A DNA stretch of 64,000 nucleotides from Saprospiraceae bacterium (GCA_041392805.1 JAWKLJ010000001.1:2666001-2730000), one strand, 5' to 3'. Counted from the first letter of the stretch, positions 53,673 to 62,466 are shown. Notes: generated by a model from the letters alone, not told the origin. Program-made: numbers and translations.

Positions 53673-54419
53673 ATGAAAACATCTGCATTGAATCTAGTAG
53701 TCCTATTAACTTTATTTGCCAGCACTCTAATGGCCCAAAGTAATGCCTTTTTCATTGGTGCCAATGGCGGCGCCAACCTTTCCAAGTTCAAATACACTGA
53801 AGATTTGAGCGAATTATACCCCACTACCAATGCCATTTTTGGCTTAAACGGAGGGGTAAGCCTCGGCTTTGAAATCCAAAACTTCACTTTTTCCACGGGC
53901 CTGCAATACATCCAAAAAGGGAGTGAATACCAGACCAACAATTTCACGGATGAGAAAGGAACCGGGTTTTTCTCTGCCAAAGAAAAGCTACATTATATCT
54001 CCATTCCCTTATTGGTGGGTTACCGAAAATATTTTGGCGATAAGATCGGACTTTCCTTCACGATGGGGCCTTCTATTAACTTTGGCCTTGCAGGAAACAT
54101 AGACGAAACGACCGAATATTTTGGTTCCGACGAGGTAGAAATGGAAAATTTTAAAGTCGCCTATGGCTCTGGTGTGAATGATGATTACCGCGCCACACAA
54201 ATCGGCTTCCAGGTGTCTCCAGGGATTGTGTACAACATCAACGACAGAAGTAAATTCACCTTCAATATTACCTGGGATTTTGGCACGGGCGACTCCTTCA
54301 ACCCTCGCTATAAAAATGCCAATGATTTCTTTACTGATTTTAAAGGAAATGAGATCAACCGCTCTACGCTATTTACAGTGGGATATGAGCGTCATTTTTC
54401 CTTTGGCGATAAATACTAA
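53673..54419 (+). CDS. PorT-like outer-membrane beta-barrel protein
   Basis: 248 residues from ATG 53673 (signal peptide MKTSALNLVVLLTLFASTLMAQ). Alternating strands such as FFIGANGGANLSKFKY, LGFEIQNFTFSTGLQYIQKGSEY, LHYISIPLLVGYRKYF and LSFTMGPSINFGLAG are typical of the 8-stranded PorT/OMP_b-brl_2 barrels of Bacteroidetes. It ends in an aromatic strand (FTVGYERHFSFGDKY). The zinc-ribbon gene starts 3 bp after its stop, so it likely belongs to the following module. Confidence 0.88.
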   Translation: MKTSALNLVVLLTLFASTLMAQSNAFFIGANGGANLSKFKYTEDLSELYPTTNAIFGLNGGVSLGFEIQNFTFSTGLQYIQKGSEYQTNNFTDEKGTGFFSAKEKLHYISIPLLVGYRKYFGDKIGLSFTMGPSINFGLAGNIDETTEYFGSDEVEMENFKVAYGSGVNDDYRATQIGFQVSPGIVYNINDRSKFTFNITWDFGTGDSFNPRYKNANDFFTDFKGNEINRSTLFTVGYERHFSFGDKY

Positions 54420-54422
54420 ATC

Positions 54423-54719
54423 ATGAAAATTTGCAATAATTGTAGCACCATCAATGAGGATAAGACCATAAAATGTGTGCATTGCAACATGTGTGACAAC
54501 TTCACCTATCAGGGGGAAACGCAGCATGCCAACACCGTACATAAAGCGGTGACGACTTGCAAAAACTGCGGTACCCATGACCCCGGGGAAGGAGCCAAAT
54601 GTGTGCATTGCCACTTTCCGCTACCCACTCCCGTTGGTTCGAGTAAGCCAACCAGAGGGCAGGAAAACATGGAAGGAATTTCCAAATTATCCGTCAAGGC
54701 GAACTTGCGAGCGAGCTAA
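54423..54719 (+). CDS. Small double zinc-ribbon protein
   Basis: 98 residues. Four CxxC pairs form two zinc ribbons: CNNC and CVHC (about residues 4-21), then CKNCG and CVHC (about 42-58). A basic tail follows. No enzymatic domain is visible. Proteins like this often act as small adaptor or nucleic-acid-binding modules. Its place between a barrel and a MotB-like gene suggests it belongs to the same functional set. Confidence 0.7.
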   Translation: MKICNNCSTINEDKTIKCVHCNMCDNFTYQGETQHANTVHKAVTTCKNCGTHDPGEGAKCVHCHFPLPTPVGSSKPTRGQENMEGISKLSVKANLRAS

Positions 54720-54730
54720 GACATCGTATT

Positions 54731-54811
54731 GCCCTTGGGGAAGAGGGAAGTTGAAAAAGTAGCCCTTTGCCTTTCCGACTTCCGGCCTCACACTTCCAAC
54801 TTCCCAAGGGC
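54731..54811 (+). repeat. Hairpin between zinc-ribbon and MotB-like genes
   Basis: GCCCTT and GGGAAGTTG on the left (54731-54753) pair with CAACTTCCC and AAGGGC on the right (54797-54811). The left arm has an 8-nt bulge and the loop is about 43 nt. It could partially terminate or process the mRNA. The TTCCGACTTCC word inside also occurs in the element at 47162-47303. Confidence 0.55.
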
Positions 54812-54827
54812 TTTAAATCACGAAAAA

Positions 54828-55727
54828 ATGGCAAGAAGATCAGAATCACTGTTCAATTTATCTTTTCTGGATTTATTGACCAGTGCCTTAGGTGCGGTAA
54901 TATTCCTCTTTATTATTACACCCAAAGGAGGAGAATCCCCAGCTAAGGTTCAACAAGCGCTGGTGTACTTTGATACCACGCAAATGAAAATACACGGCGA
55001 TCTGCCCGATAGCTTATTGTACAAAACCTCAGGAGACACTCTCTTGATGGTACTATTGGAATACAAGGATTTACCCAAGGTGGAGAAAACGCCCAAAAGG
55101 ATTTTTGCCTCCAATGAAGAAAAGCAGGTTCCTATACCAGCAGCGCAACCCGTGAATACCACACCGGTTAAGAAAGAAGAGGAGCGCAAACCCGAGAAGG
55201 TCGAAGAACCCAAAAAAGCAGAACCAACACCGACAACGCCCGCGCCAACTCCGGTCACCAAGCCCATCCCTCCTGCACCTGTATATAAAGGCGATGCACC
55301 TTCGGTGCCCTGCAAGGTTTCCTTTGAAATCACCTGGGAGGATGCAGCCGACAACATCGACTTATTCGTCTGTAAAGACAATAGTTGTGTGTATGGTGGG
55401 CGAAAAAGGGATCGCGCCGTTGGGCAATGGGATAGTGGTAAATCCAGGAATCGCCTATTTGGCAACGATTTGCGAACAAACCAAGAGGCAGTCCGGCAGT
55501 TTGATGAAATTATTCCAGGTGAATATAAGCTCTACGCCCAACTTAAAGAGAGCGGATCCAATAAAAAAACGGTCCCCATCGAGGGTTTGATTTATACCAA
55601 AGGAAAATCCAACTTGACAAGAGGCGAATCCTTTAGTAAATCACTCACGGTGACCAAAGACAAGGTACTCATTGGTACCATCATCCTGCAAGCGGATGGC
55701 AATTATCAATTCAAAACCATGCCTTAA
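54828..55727 (+). CDS. MotB/ExbD-like membrane-anchored protein with DUF2135-like periplasmic domain
   Basis: 299 residues from ATG 54828 (MARRSESLFNLSFLDLLTSALG). There is one N-terminal membrane helix (about 10-32) with an Asp at residue 15, which matches the proton-path Asp of MotB/ExbD/ZorB stators. A long Pro/Lys/Glu-rich linker (about 95-160) follows. The C-terminal beta domain (VSFEITWEDAADNIDLFVCKD ... IIPGEYKLYAQLKESG) resembles DUF2135-type D-x-D-L-x-V sandwiches. The MotA/ExbB-like gene follows 26 bp later. Confidence 0.72.
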   Translation: MARRSESLFNLSFLDLLTSALGAVIFLFIITPKGGESPAKVQQALVYFDTTQMKIHGDLPDSLLYKTSGDTLLMVLLEYKDLPKVEKTPKRIFASNEEKQVPIPAAQPVNTTPVKKEEERKPEKVEEPKKAEPTPTTPAPTPVTKPIPPAPVYKGDAPSVPCKVSFEITWEDAADNIDLFVCKDNSCVYGGRKRDRAVGQWDSGKSRNRLFGNDLRTNQEAVRQFDEIIPGEYKLYAQLKESGSNKKTVPIEGLIYTKGKSNLTRGESFSKSLTVTKDKVLIGTIILQADGNYQFKTMP

Positions 55728-55753
55728 AGTTAAGGTATCAAAAAATAAACATC

Positions 55754-56515
55754 ATGTTCCAAACAAAAAGTATAAAAGTCGTTTTCAGTGCCTTGGGAGC
55801 CGTATGCATATGGCTATTTCTCCTCTTGTTGAGCAATATTGGTTCAGCCGAATCCGGTTTTCACCGCTTGATCGAGATACTGGGCGGTTCTTCCAGTGGT
55901 TATATTCAGGCAACAATGTATGCCCTTTTCGCCTACAGTATTTTTGAATTGATGGAGAAACGAAAAGCCATCCAACAGCAATACCAGGGTTTTAATTTCG
56001 GCCTACTGCCAACCCAGGATCAATTGGTCTTGTCACCTGAAGAAGTGGCCCAGATCAAGCTCCAAACCATTCAACTGGAAAAAAGCGGGCAACATTACCT
56101 TGTCAGTGATTTTATCAAAAAGGCTTGTACACAATACCGCAATGATGAATCAATTGGCGAAACACTACAAGTCTTTAATGCCCAGGTGGATACGACCAAA
56201 GAAGAAATGGAAGGTGGCCTGGAAATGATCCGGTATTTGCAAGGAGCCATTATTTCATTGGGCTTTGTGGGTACTTTGATTGGCTTATCTAATTCCATTG
56301 GTATGGCGCACCTGGCCAAGACCATCGAAGGGATGCCTCAAATCACCAAGAGCCTCAATGTTGCTTTTGACACCACCCTGGTCGCCCTTCTGATTGGCCT
56401 GGTGCTCAATTTCTTTTACCATCGCTACTTGAAGGAAATGGATACTTTTTATTCACAGGCTAAGTCTTATGTGATTAATAATCTGATTAGCCGGATTTAT
56501 AAGCCTGCGGCTTGA
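55754..56515 (+). CDS. MotA/TolQ/ExbB-family proton-channel protein
   Basis: 253 residues. Membrane helices: VVFSALGAVCIWLFLLLL and IQATMYALFAYSIFEL at the N terminus, then LQGAIISLGFVGTLIGLSNSIGM and AFDTTLVALLIGLVLNFFYHRYL in the C-terminal half. The GFVGTLIGL and TTLVALLIGL signatures identify PF01618. With the preceding Asp-bearing single-helix protein it should form a 5:2-type ion-driven motor. The cytoplasmic loop is short, unlike the long tail of ZorA. Confidence 0.88.
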   Translation: MFQTKSIKVVFSALGAVCIWLFLLLLSNIGSAESGFHRLIEILGGSSSGYIQATMYALFAYSIFELMEKRKAIQQQYQGFNFGLLPTQDQLVLSPEEVAQIKLQTIQLEKSGQHYLVSDFIKKACTQYRNDESIGETLQVFNAQVDTTKEEMEGGLEMIRYLQGAIISLGFVGTLIGLSNSIGMAHLAKTIEGMPQITKSLNVAFDTTLVALLIGLVLNFFYHRYLKEMDTFYSQAKSYVINNLISRIYKPAA

Positions 56516-56531
56516 GAAGCTGGACAGAGAT

Positions 56532-56592
56532 ATGTCGGTGAAAAACACCGACATTTGCAAGATGTCGGTGTTTTTCATCGACATCTTGCAAA
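56532..56592 (+). terminator. Hairpin cluster after the MotA-like gene
   Basis: ATGTCGGTG/CACCGACAT (56532-56554) and TTTGCAAGATGTCG/CGACATCTTGCAAA (56554-56592, 14-bp perfect stem, 11-nt loop). There is no downstream T-run, but the strength and position make it a likely mRNA end. The words match the hairpin at 45625-45669. Confidence 0.6.
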
Positions 56593-56610
56593 TAAGCTTA
56601 AATTAGTGTC

Positions 56611-57189
56611 ATGTTTGACAACTTCTGGACCTTTACCGAGCAATTTGTCTCCTTTTCCAACAAAGAAAAGGAACGCATAAAATCGAGCCTCATCCTAAGA
56701 GACGTCCCCAAAAATCACGTACTCATTGATTTTGGAGACATTGCAAAAGAAGCGTTCTTTATCAATAAAGGCATTCTACGTTTCTACTATATCTCCGACG
56801 AAGGAAATGAAATTACAGGGTTTGTATTTCAAGAAAACATGATGGCAGGTTCCCACGAAAGTTTCTTTTCACAGGTGCCGAGCATCCAGGTTTTGGAGAC
56901 CCTCGAAGCAGCCGAATTATTAGTCTTACCCTATGACCAGCTGCAACAATTATACCTGGAAGTGCCAAAGATGAACATCATGGTCAGAAAACTATTAGAA
57001 CAGCGCATGGCGCATGCGCAAAAAGTCATCGCTTCCCTAATCATCAACAAACCCATCGACCGATACCAAGCCTATCAAACGCTCCACCCGGGGCTCGAAA
57101 ACCGCATTCCTCAGCATGTTTTGGCTAGTTATATGGGCATTACGCCCGTTTCCTTAAGCAGGATCCGGCGGCGGCTAACAGAGAAATAG
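56611..57189 (+). CDS. Crp/Fnr-family regulator
   Basis: 192 residues. A cyclic-nucleotide-binding-like beta barrel (about 25-120) reads LILRDVPKNHVLIDFGDIAKEAFFINKGILRFYYISDEGNEITGF. The C-terminal winged helix is IPQHVLASYMGITPVSLSRIRRRL. It lacks the full cAMP phosphate-binding cassette (RTA motif), as most Bacteroidetes members do, so the ligand is unknown. The gene starts 18 bp after the hairpin cluster. Confidence 0.92.
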   Translation: MFDNFWTFTEQFVSFSNKEKERIKSSLILRDVPKNHVLIDFGDIAKEAFFINKGILRFYYISDEGNEITGFVFQENMMAGSHESFFSQVPSIQVLETLEAAELLVLPYDQLQQLYLEVPKMNIMVRKLLEQRMAHAQKVIASLIINKPIDRYQAYQTLHPGLENRIPQHVLASYMGITPVSLSRIRRRLTEK

Positions 57190-57561
57190 TTCTTCGGATT
57201 GACTAAAAACGGACATTGGTCCTACTCCATTTTCATCGCTGCTGTGGGATTAACCAAGGCTGCCCTTAATGATTGTACGCCACACGGAGAGCCCCCACTA
57301 GCAGCGACACCCCTCCAGCTAGCACAACCACCACTGCATGTATACACGGTGAGCAAATTGCAGTAGCCGTTGACGCAATAAAGATTGCTTCTCTGACAAT
57401 TTTGCACTTTTGAGTACAAAAAACCTTTCAATTTACTAAAAACTAACTAATTCGTTTAGCACTTGAAAACCGGAATTAGCGTCTTTCTCAACTAATGGGG
57501 ATATTAATTATTAACAAAGAATACATATCTTTACTCTTAATTAAATACCTTCAAAATTCAA
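57190..57561. other. Intergenic region before the conflict operon
   Basis: About 370 bp. 57389-57404 (TTCTCTGACAATTTTG) is a partial copy of the left end of hairpin family B. TATCTTTA at 57526-57533 is a 7-of-8 match to the TAnnTTTG promoter element, 29 bp before the Trypco1-like gene. A Cys/Gly-rich minus-strand frame (57222-57431) has no ATG and is not called. Confidence 0.5.
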
Positions 57562-57900
57562 ATGGACAATACAAAATTAATAAAGCTCAAGGATGGGACG
57601 TTGGTTGAGGTCACTGATCTCTCTGATAGAATGCAGAAAATATCTAATAAGAATGCTGAAAAAGTAGAAAAAGGACTAGAACAAATTGAACCTCTTTTTC
57701 AAAGAGCTATTGATTCAGTTGTAAAAAATATCAGCTGGGAAACTGATAGCTTATTGATAGATCAAATTGAGATTGAACTCGGTATGGGGTTTGAAGCAGA
57801 AGGGAATATATATGTTGTCAAAGGTAAAGGCTCTGCCAATTTTAATGTAAAATTTTGTATAAAACCCAAACCAACTTCATCTGAACAAAATGAAATTTGA
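57562..57900 (+). CDS. Trypco1-like (trypsin-co-occurring domain) small protein
   Basis: 112 residues. The pattern is LIKLKDGTLVEVTDLS, a central helix (VEKGLEQIEPLFQRAIDSVVKNI), then DQIEIELGMGFEAEGNIYVVKGKGSANFNVKFCIKP. This matches the Trypco1 layout: acidic strand, helix, then an ExEIGxGxxxxAExG strand and an ANFxVxxxW-like end. In published comparative work the domain co-occurs with trypsin-NTPase conflict proteins. Here the next gene is exactly such a fusion and overlaps this stop codon by 11 bp. Confidence 0.75.
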   Translation: MDNTKLIKLKDGTLVEVTDLSDRMQKISNKNAEKVEKGLEQIEPLFQRAIDSVVKNISWETDSLLIDQIEIELGMGFEAEGNIYVVKGKGSANFNVKFCIKPKPTSSEQNEI

Positions 57901-59212
57901 TCCAGTAAAATCCATTTTCAAAGTTACCAGTTCTGTGGGTGAAGAGTTTGGCACTTGTTTCATTATTCACAAAGACCTTCATCATACTTATTTTCTCACA
58001 TGTGAACACGTTGTGCAGGACAGTGGAGGAGTAGAAAATTTGTTAATTGAGGAAGAAAATGTTTCGCTTTTTGCCTCAGATGCTTCTTCAAATTTTGACA
58101 TAGCGATACTTAAAGTCTCTAAGGTATTCGATGCCCCAGCTCTTGAATTAAACTTTAGCCCCCCAAATATAGATAATTCTATACATTTATCCGGACATGG
58201 GTTTTATAGTGTGGGGAAACAAGTATTGTTAGAAAGTTTTACTTGTTCTATAAGCAAAGAAATGATCATTACTTCTTCTAATAAAAGAGAAAAAGCCTGG
58301 TGGATAACAATCTCGTCGACAAATAAATTACAACAAGGATTTAGCGGTTCACCTGTTTTGGATAAAAATGGGCGTGTTTTAGGATTTGTCAATCAAAGAA
58401 AAGGAAGCGGAGAGGAAGGCCTTGCCATTTCTATCGCCACGCTCAAATTCATTTGGCCAGAGGCACCATTTTATGAAAAAAATACTAGTGCCGTCCAAAA
58501 CCGCTTACATAAAGATGATAGTTCCCTTATCAATTTTAAAAATGAAATTGAAGTCCTAAAAAACATCCTTTTTGAAGAAGACAAAAATTTAAGATTAATA
58601 GCTATTGAAGGCAAAAGTGGAATGGGCAAATCTCGCCTGATTCGGGAATACCTCCAAATTATTAAAACCGGAGACTTCCCAATGCGTGTTATTGATTTAA
58701 AAGATCCATTAGGAGTAGAAGCGCTTTTAGATCGATTAATTTCGGATTTAGGAGAAAAGCATTTTAAAAATTATCAAGAATTTTTATTTGATAAAAAACC
58801 ACAAAATCTAAGTCGTTATCAAGAGAAAGAATGGCATAAAAATCTTAATAGAAAGTTCTTCCTTGATTTAAGTGAGTCCTCAATAGAAGCAAAGTATTTT
58901 TTAATATTCGACCACTTTGAAAAGGCTGATAGAGACTTTAAAGAATGGATTTCAATGCATTTTTTGGAAAGAATAACACAAAAATCTCCAATTGTTGTCA
59001 TTATCGGTGGTCAGGAAATCCCTGTGTTTTCTTATGAAGAAAAACACAGGCTCTCTTTCAAACTTGATTCTATATCTATAGATCACTACATGGAGTATAT
59101 AGCACAAAAAAACATTTCAATCAGATCCGAAGATTTAAAATTAGTCCATCAGGTTTGTAATGGCTCCCCAAGTCAGTTGGTTCAATTTATTCACAAACAC
59201 CTAACTAACTAG
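57890..59212 (+). CDS. Trypsin-like serine protease fused to a P-loop (STAND-like) NTPase
   Basis: 440 residues. Residues 1-195 are a trypsin-like domain with an intact triad: His40 in FLTCEHVVQD, Asp70 in SNFDIAILKV and Ser153 in QQGFSGSPVLDKNGRVLGFV. Residues about 215-440 are an NTPase core: Walker A EGKSGMGKSRLI (241-248) and a Walker-B-like FLIFDHFEKAD, then VVIIGGQEIP as sensor strand. It has no signal peptide or membrane helix. The protein stops after the lid helices without the winged helix usual for STAND proteins; that part appears at the start of the next gene, 8 bp downstream. Confidence 0.85.
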   Translation: MKFDPVKSIFKVTSSVGEEFGTCFIIHKDLHHTYFLTCEHVVQDSGGVENLLIEEENVSLFASDASSNFDIAILKVSKVFDAPALELNFSPPNIDNSIHLSGHGFYSVGKQVLLESFTCSISKEMIITSSNKREKAWWITISSTNKLQQGFSGSPVLDKNGRVLGFVNQRKGSGEEGLAISIATLKFIWPEAPFYEKNTSAVQNRLHKDDSSLINFKNEIEVLKNILFEEDKNLRLIAIEGKSGMGKSRLIREYLQIIKTGDFPMRVIDLKDPLGVEALLDRLISDLGEKHFKNYQEFLFDKKPQNLSRYQEKEWHKNLNRKFFLDLSESSIEAKYFLIFDHFEKADRDFKEWISMHFLERITQKSPIVVIIGGQEIPVFSYEEKHRLSFKLDSISIDHYMEYIAQKNISIRSEDLKLVHQVCNGSPSQLVQFIHKHLTN

Positions 59213-59220
59213 AATAGATC

Positions 59221-62200
59221 ATGGACCAAGAATTTATAAAAAAATTATCCGATGCTTTAACTGACCATGAAAGGGCATTCCTCATGGCTCAATTTACTTT
59301 ATCTGATGACCCGCAACTATGGGAAATGATTCAAATATTATCTATTCCTCATTCCTTCAATACCGAATTGGCGATGTATGTAATAGATAAATTAACAATG
59401 AATAATGAGCAAAAAATACTCAACAAGCTTCCTTTGTTATCCTTTGTAGAACCTTTTGGAGAAGAAAAATGGACAATTCATGATTTAACAAGGAGAGGGG
59501 TCCTAACTTATTTAAATGGAGCAGAACATGACAAGTTGATTAGTAATGCTTTTATGCTGTTTGATTATTTCTCTAATAAAACTGAACCGGATGACATTAT
59601 TGAGTCTATTTATTTGTTATCAATTGCTGATTCATCTAAGGGGATTAAACAGCTGAAACAAATGGCTAGATTTCATAGAAGAAAAAGAAACTTTGGTAGG
59701 GTTCATACCCTAATTGATAATACTAAAGAATTGCTATTTTTTAATATATTAAAAGACGAGTCTCTTATTTATGAACTAGAAAAGCAAGAATATTATACTA
59801 ATAGCAAAAAGCTGGATAATTGGCAACAAATAAAAGAGACCAAACAAACTGACCCGGATTTCAGACAAGCACTTGAGAAATTTGCTACCCAAAAAACATT
59901 TGACTTTCAACGTTTCTCTAATAATAAAAAAGACTTTGATAAAGCAATTGACACAATCACTTTAGAGGCCCTATTGAAAAACCTAAAGGATGCGGTGGAA
60001 AACCAAGATATTCCGAGGCAAGTAATTTGGCTAATAGAAATCGTCAACAAATACAGAAGAGTAGATGATTTTGAAAAAGCTCATCAGTATGTTGACAAAG
60101 CACTAGCGCTATCTCCAAAAGAGGTAGAAGCAATAATTGCCAAGGCCAATATTTTTATAGCCCAAAAAGAGTATATTCAAGCCAAAGAGTTATTAGAAAA
60201 AGCTGAAAAATTTAATCCTCAAAATGAATCAATATTTCAATCTTATTATTTAATTCAAGTTGGTGAAAAAAATTATGAACTGGCGATTTCAATGATTAAT
60301 CAAGCCATGGAGTTAGATAATTCAGATCCTTGGGATTTTGGGCAACGGGGATTGACTTACCAACAAATGGGGGAATTCGATAAGGCTATCTCGGATTTCA
60401 ATCACGCCATTGAACTAGATAATTCAGATCCTTGGCATTTTGGGCAACGGGGATTGACTTACCAACAAATGGGGGAATTCGATAAGGCTATCTCGGATTT
60501 CAATCACGCCATTGAACTAGATCAACTCGCATGGGTTTTCGCTTTCAGAGGTCAGACTTACCAAAAAATGGGGGAATTCGATAAGGCTATCTCGGATTTC
60601 AATCACGCCATTGAACTAGATAATTCAGATCCTTGGGATTTTGGGCAACGGGGATTGACTTACCAAAAAATGGGGGAATTCGATAAGGCTATCTCGGATT
60701 TCAATCACGCCATTGAACTAGAAGAATCTGCTTGGCGTTTTGGGCAACGGGGATTGACTTACCAACAAATGGGGGAATTCGATAAGGCTATCTCGGATTT
60801 CAATCACGCCATTGAACTAGATCAACTCGCATGGGTTTTCGCTTTCAGAGGTCAGACTTACCAAAAAATGGGGGAATTCGATAAGGCTATCTCGGATTTC
60901 AATCACGCCATTGAACTAGATAATTCAGATCCTTGGGATTTTGGGCAACGGGGATTGACTTACCAAAAAATGGGGGAATTCGATAAGGCTATCTCGGATT
61001 TCAATCACGCCATTGAACTAGAAGAATCTGCTTGGCGTTTTGGGCAACGGGGATTGACTTACCAACAAATGGGGGAATTCGATAAGGCTATCTCGGATTT
61101 CAATCACGCCATTGAACTAGATCAACTCGCATGGGTTTTCGCTTTCAGAGGTCAGACTTACCAAAAAATGGGGGAATTCGATAAGGCTATCTCGGATTTC
61201 AATCACGCCATTGAACTAGATAATTCAGATCCTTGGGATTTTGGGCAACGGGGATTGACTTACCAAAAAATGGGGGAATTCGATAAGGCTATCTCGGATT
61301 TCAATCACGCCATTGAACTAGAAGAATCTGCTTGGCGTTTTGGGCAACGGGGATTGACTTACCAACAAATGGGGGAATTCGATAAGGCTATCTCGGATTT
61401 CAATCACGCCATTGAACTAGATCAACTCGCATGGGTTTTCGCTTTCAGAGGTCAGACTTACCAAAAAATGGGGGAATTCGATAAGGCTATCTCGGATTTC
61501 AATCACGCCATTGAACTAGATAATTCAGATCCTTGGGATTTTGGGCAACGGGGATTGACTTACCAAAAAATGGGGGAATTCGATAAGGCTATCTCGGATT
61601 TCAATCACGCCATTGAACTAGAAGAATCTGCTTGGCGTTTTGGGCAACGGGGATTGACTTACCAACAAATGGGGGAATTCGATAAGGCTATCTCGGATTT
61701 CAATCACGCCATTGAACTAGATCAACTCGCATGGGTTTTCGCTTTCAGAGGTCAGACTTACCAAAAAATGGGGGAATTCGATAAGGCTATCTCGGATTTC
61801 AATCACGCCATTGAACTAGAAGAATCTGCTTGGTGTTTTGGGCAACGGGGATTGACTTACCAAAAATTGGGGGAATTCGATAAGGCTATCTCGGATTTCA
61901 ATCACGCCATTGAACTAGATAATTCAGATCCTTGGGATTTTGGGCAACGGGGATTGACTTACCAAAAATTGGGGGAATTCGATAAGGCTATCTCGGATTT
62001 CAATCACGCCATTGAACTAGAAGAATCTGCTTGGCGTTTTGGGCAACGGGGATTGACTTACCAACAAATGGGGGAATTCGATAAGGCTATCTCCGATTTG
62101 CAAAAAGCAACTGAGCTAGAAGAAAACGATTGGTGGGAATTTCAATTAGGTATTCAGTATAAGTTAATGAACCTTCAAAATGACTATCAGCTCCATTTAA

Positions 62201-62466
62201 AAAAAGCTATTGAATTGAACTTAGATGATACAAAAGAAGATAAATGGAATAATTTATTGAATAGAGCACAATACTATTTAATACTTGGAGACGAAAAAAA
62301 AGCTCTTGCAATTTTCGATGAAATGTTACTAAATCCAGTAGTTTCTAAAAGGCATAAAAAGGATATTATTACTGATTTGAAAAAATTAATAAATATTTTT
62401 CCTTCACTTCATTCTGCAAAAACCTATCAGCAAAAATTCCAGGATGCACTTGATTCACTAGAATGA
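59221..62466 (+). CDS. Winged-helix plus TPR-array protein, partner of the trypsin-NTPase
   Basis: 1081 residues. Residues about 1-110 (LTDHERAFLMAQFTLSDDPQLW ... WTIHDLTRRGVLTYL) look like the winged-helix segment that normally follows the ATPase core of STAND proteins. Residues about 120-370 are diverged helical repeats. Residues about 371-970 are 18 near-identical TPRs of 33-34 residues, with the core GQRGLTYQQMGEFDKAISDF. The last about 110 residues are diverged helices. The repeats alternate only in their tails (DNSDP, EESA, DQLA). The layout suggests a recognition arm that triggers the NTPase and protease encoded upstream (inference). Confidence 0.85.
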   Translation: MDQEFIKKLSDALTDHERAFLMAQFTLSDDPQLWEMIQILSIPHSFNTELAMYVIDKLTMNNEQKILNKLPLLSFVEPFGEEKWTIHDLTRRGVLTYLNGAEHDKLISNAFMLFDYFSNKTEPDDIIESIYLLSIADSSKGIKQLKQMARFHRRKRNFGRVHTLIDNTKELLFFNILKDESLIYELEKQEYYTNSKKLDNWQQIKETKQTDPDFRQALEKFATQKTFDFQRFSNNKKDFDKAIDTITLEALLKNLKDAVENQDIPRQVIWLIEIVNKYRRVDDFEKAHQYVDKALALSPKEVEAIIAKANIFIAQKEYIQAKELLEKAEKFNPQNESIFQSYYLIQVGEKNYELAISMINQAMELDNSDPWDFGQRGLTYQQMGEFDKAISDFNHAIELDNSDPWHFGQRGLTYQQMGEFDKAISDFNHAIELDQLAWVFAFRGQTYQKMGEFDKAISDFNHAIELDNSDPWDFGQRGLTYQKMGEFDKAISDFNHAIELEESAWRFGQRGLTYQQMGEFDKAISDFNHAIELDQLAWVFAFRGQTYQKMGEFDKAISDFNHAIELDNSDPWDFGQRGLTYQKMGEFDKAISDFNHAIELEESAWRFGQRGLTYQQMGEFDKAISDFNHAIELDQLAWVFAFRGQTYQKMGEFDKAISDFNHAIELDNSDPWDFGQRGLTYQKMGEFDKAISDFNHAIELEESAWRFGQRGLTYQQMGEFDKAISDFNHAIELDQLAWVFAFRGQTYQKMGEFDKAISDFNHAIELDNSDPWDFGQRGLTYQKMGEFDKAISDFNHAIELEESAWRFGQRGLTYQQMGEFDKAISDFNHAIELDQLAWVFAFRGQTYQKMGEFDKAISDFNHAIELEESAWCFGQRGLTYQKLGEFDKAISDFNHAIELDNSDPWDFGQRGLTYQKLGEFDKAISDFNHAIELEESAWRFGQRGLTYQQMGEFDKAISDLQKATELEENDWWEFQLGIQYKLMNLQNDYQLHLKKAIELNLDDTKEDKWNNLLNRAQYYLILGDEKKALAIFDEMLLNPVVSKRHKKDIITDLKKLINIFPSLHSAKTYQQKFQDALDSLE
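60331..62130 (+). repeat. 18-unit TPR-coding tandem repeat with 300-bp higher-order period
   Basis: Units of 99-102 bp start with TGG. Four 300-bp blocks (60532-60831, 60832-61131, 61132-61431, 61432-61731) are base-identical by eye, each coding a 34+33+33-residue triplet. Units 15-17 are a rearranged variant carrying KLG instead of KMG or QMG. Silent positions are also unchanged, so the array has expanded very recently or is homogenised by recombination. Confidence 0.95.

Noticed and set aside
54423..57189. Zorya defence system
   Set aside because: MotA-like and MotB-like proteins are present, but the MotA-like protein lacks the long ZorA tail. The partner lacks an OmpA domain, and no ZorC/D helicase or ZorE nuclease genes are adjacent.
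57222..57431. Cys/Gly-rich 69-codon minus-strand frame, possible RiPP-like peptide
   Set aside because: It starts with TTG only, overlaps a partial hairpin repeat and has no modification or export genes nearby.
60331..62130. CRISPR array
   Set aside because: Regular repeats are present, but they are a continuous coding TPR array with no unique spacers and no cas genes.
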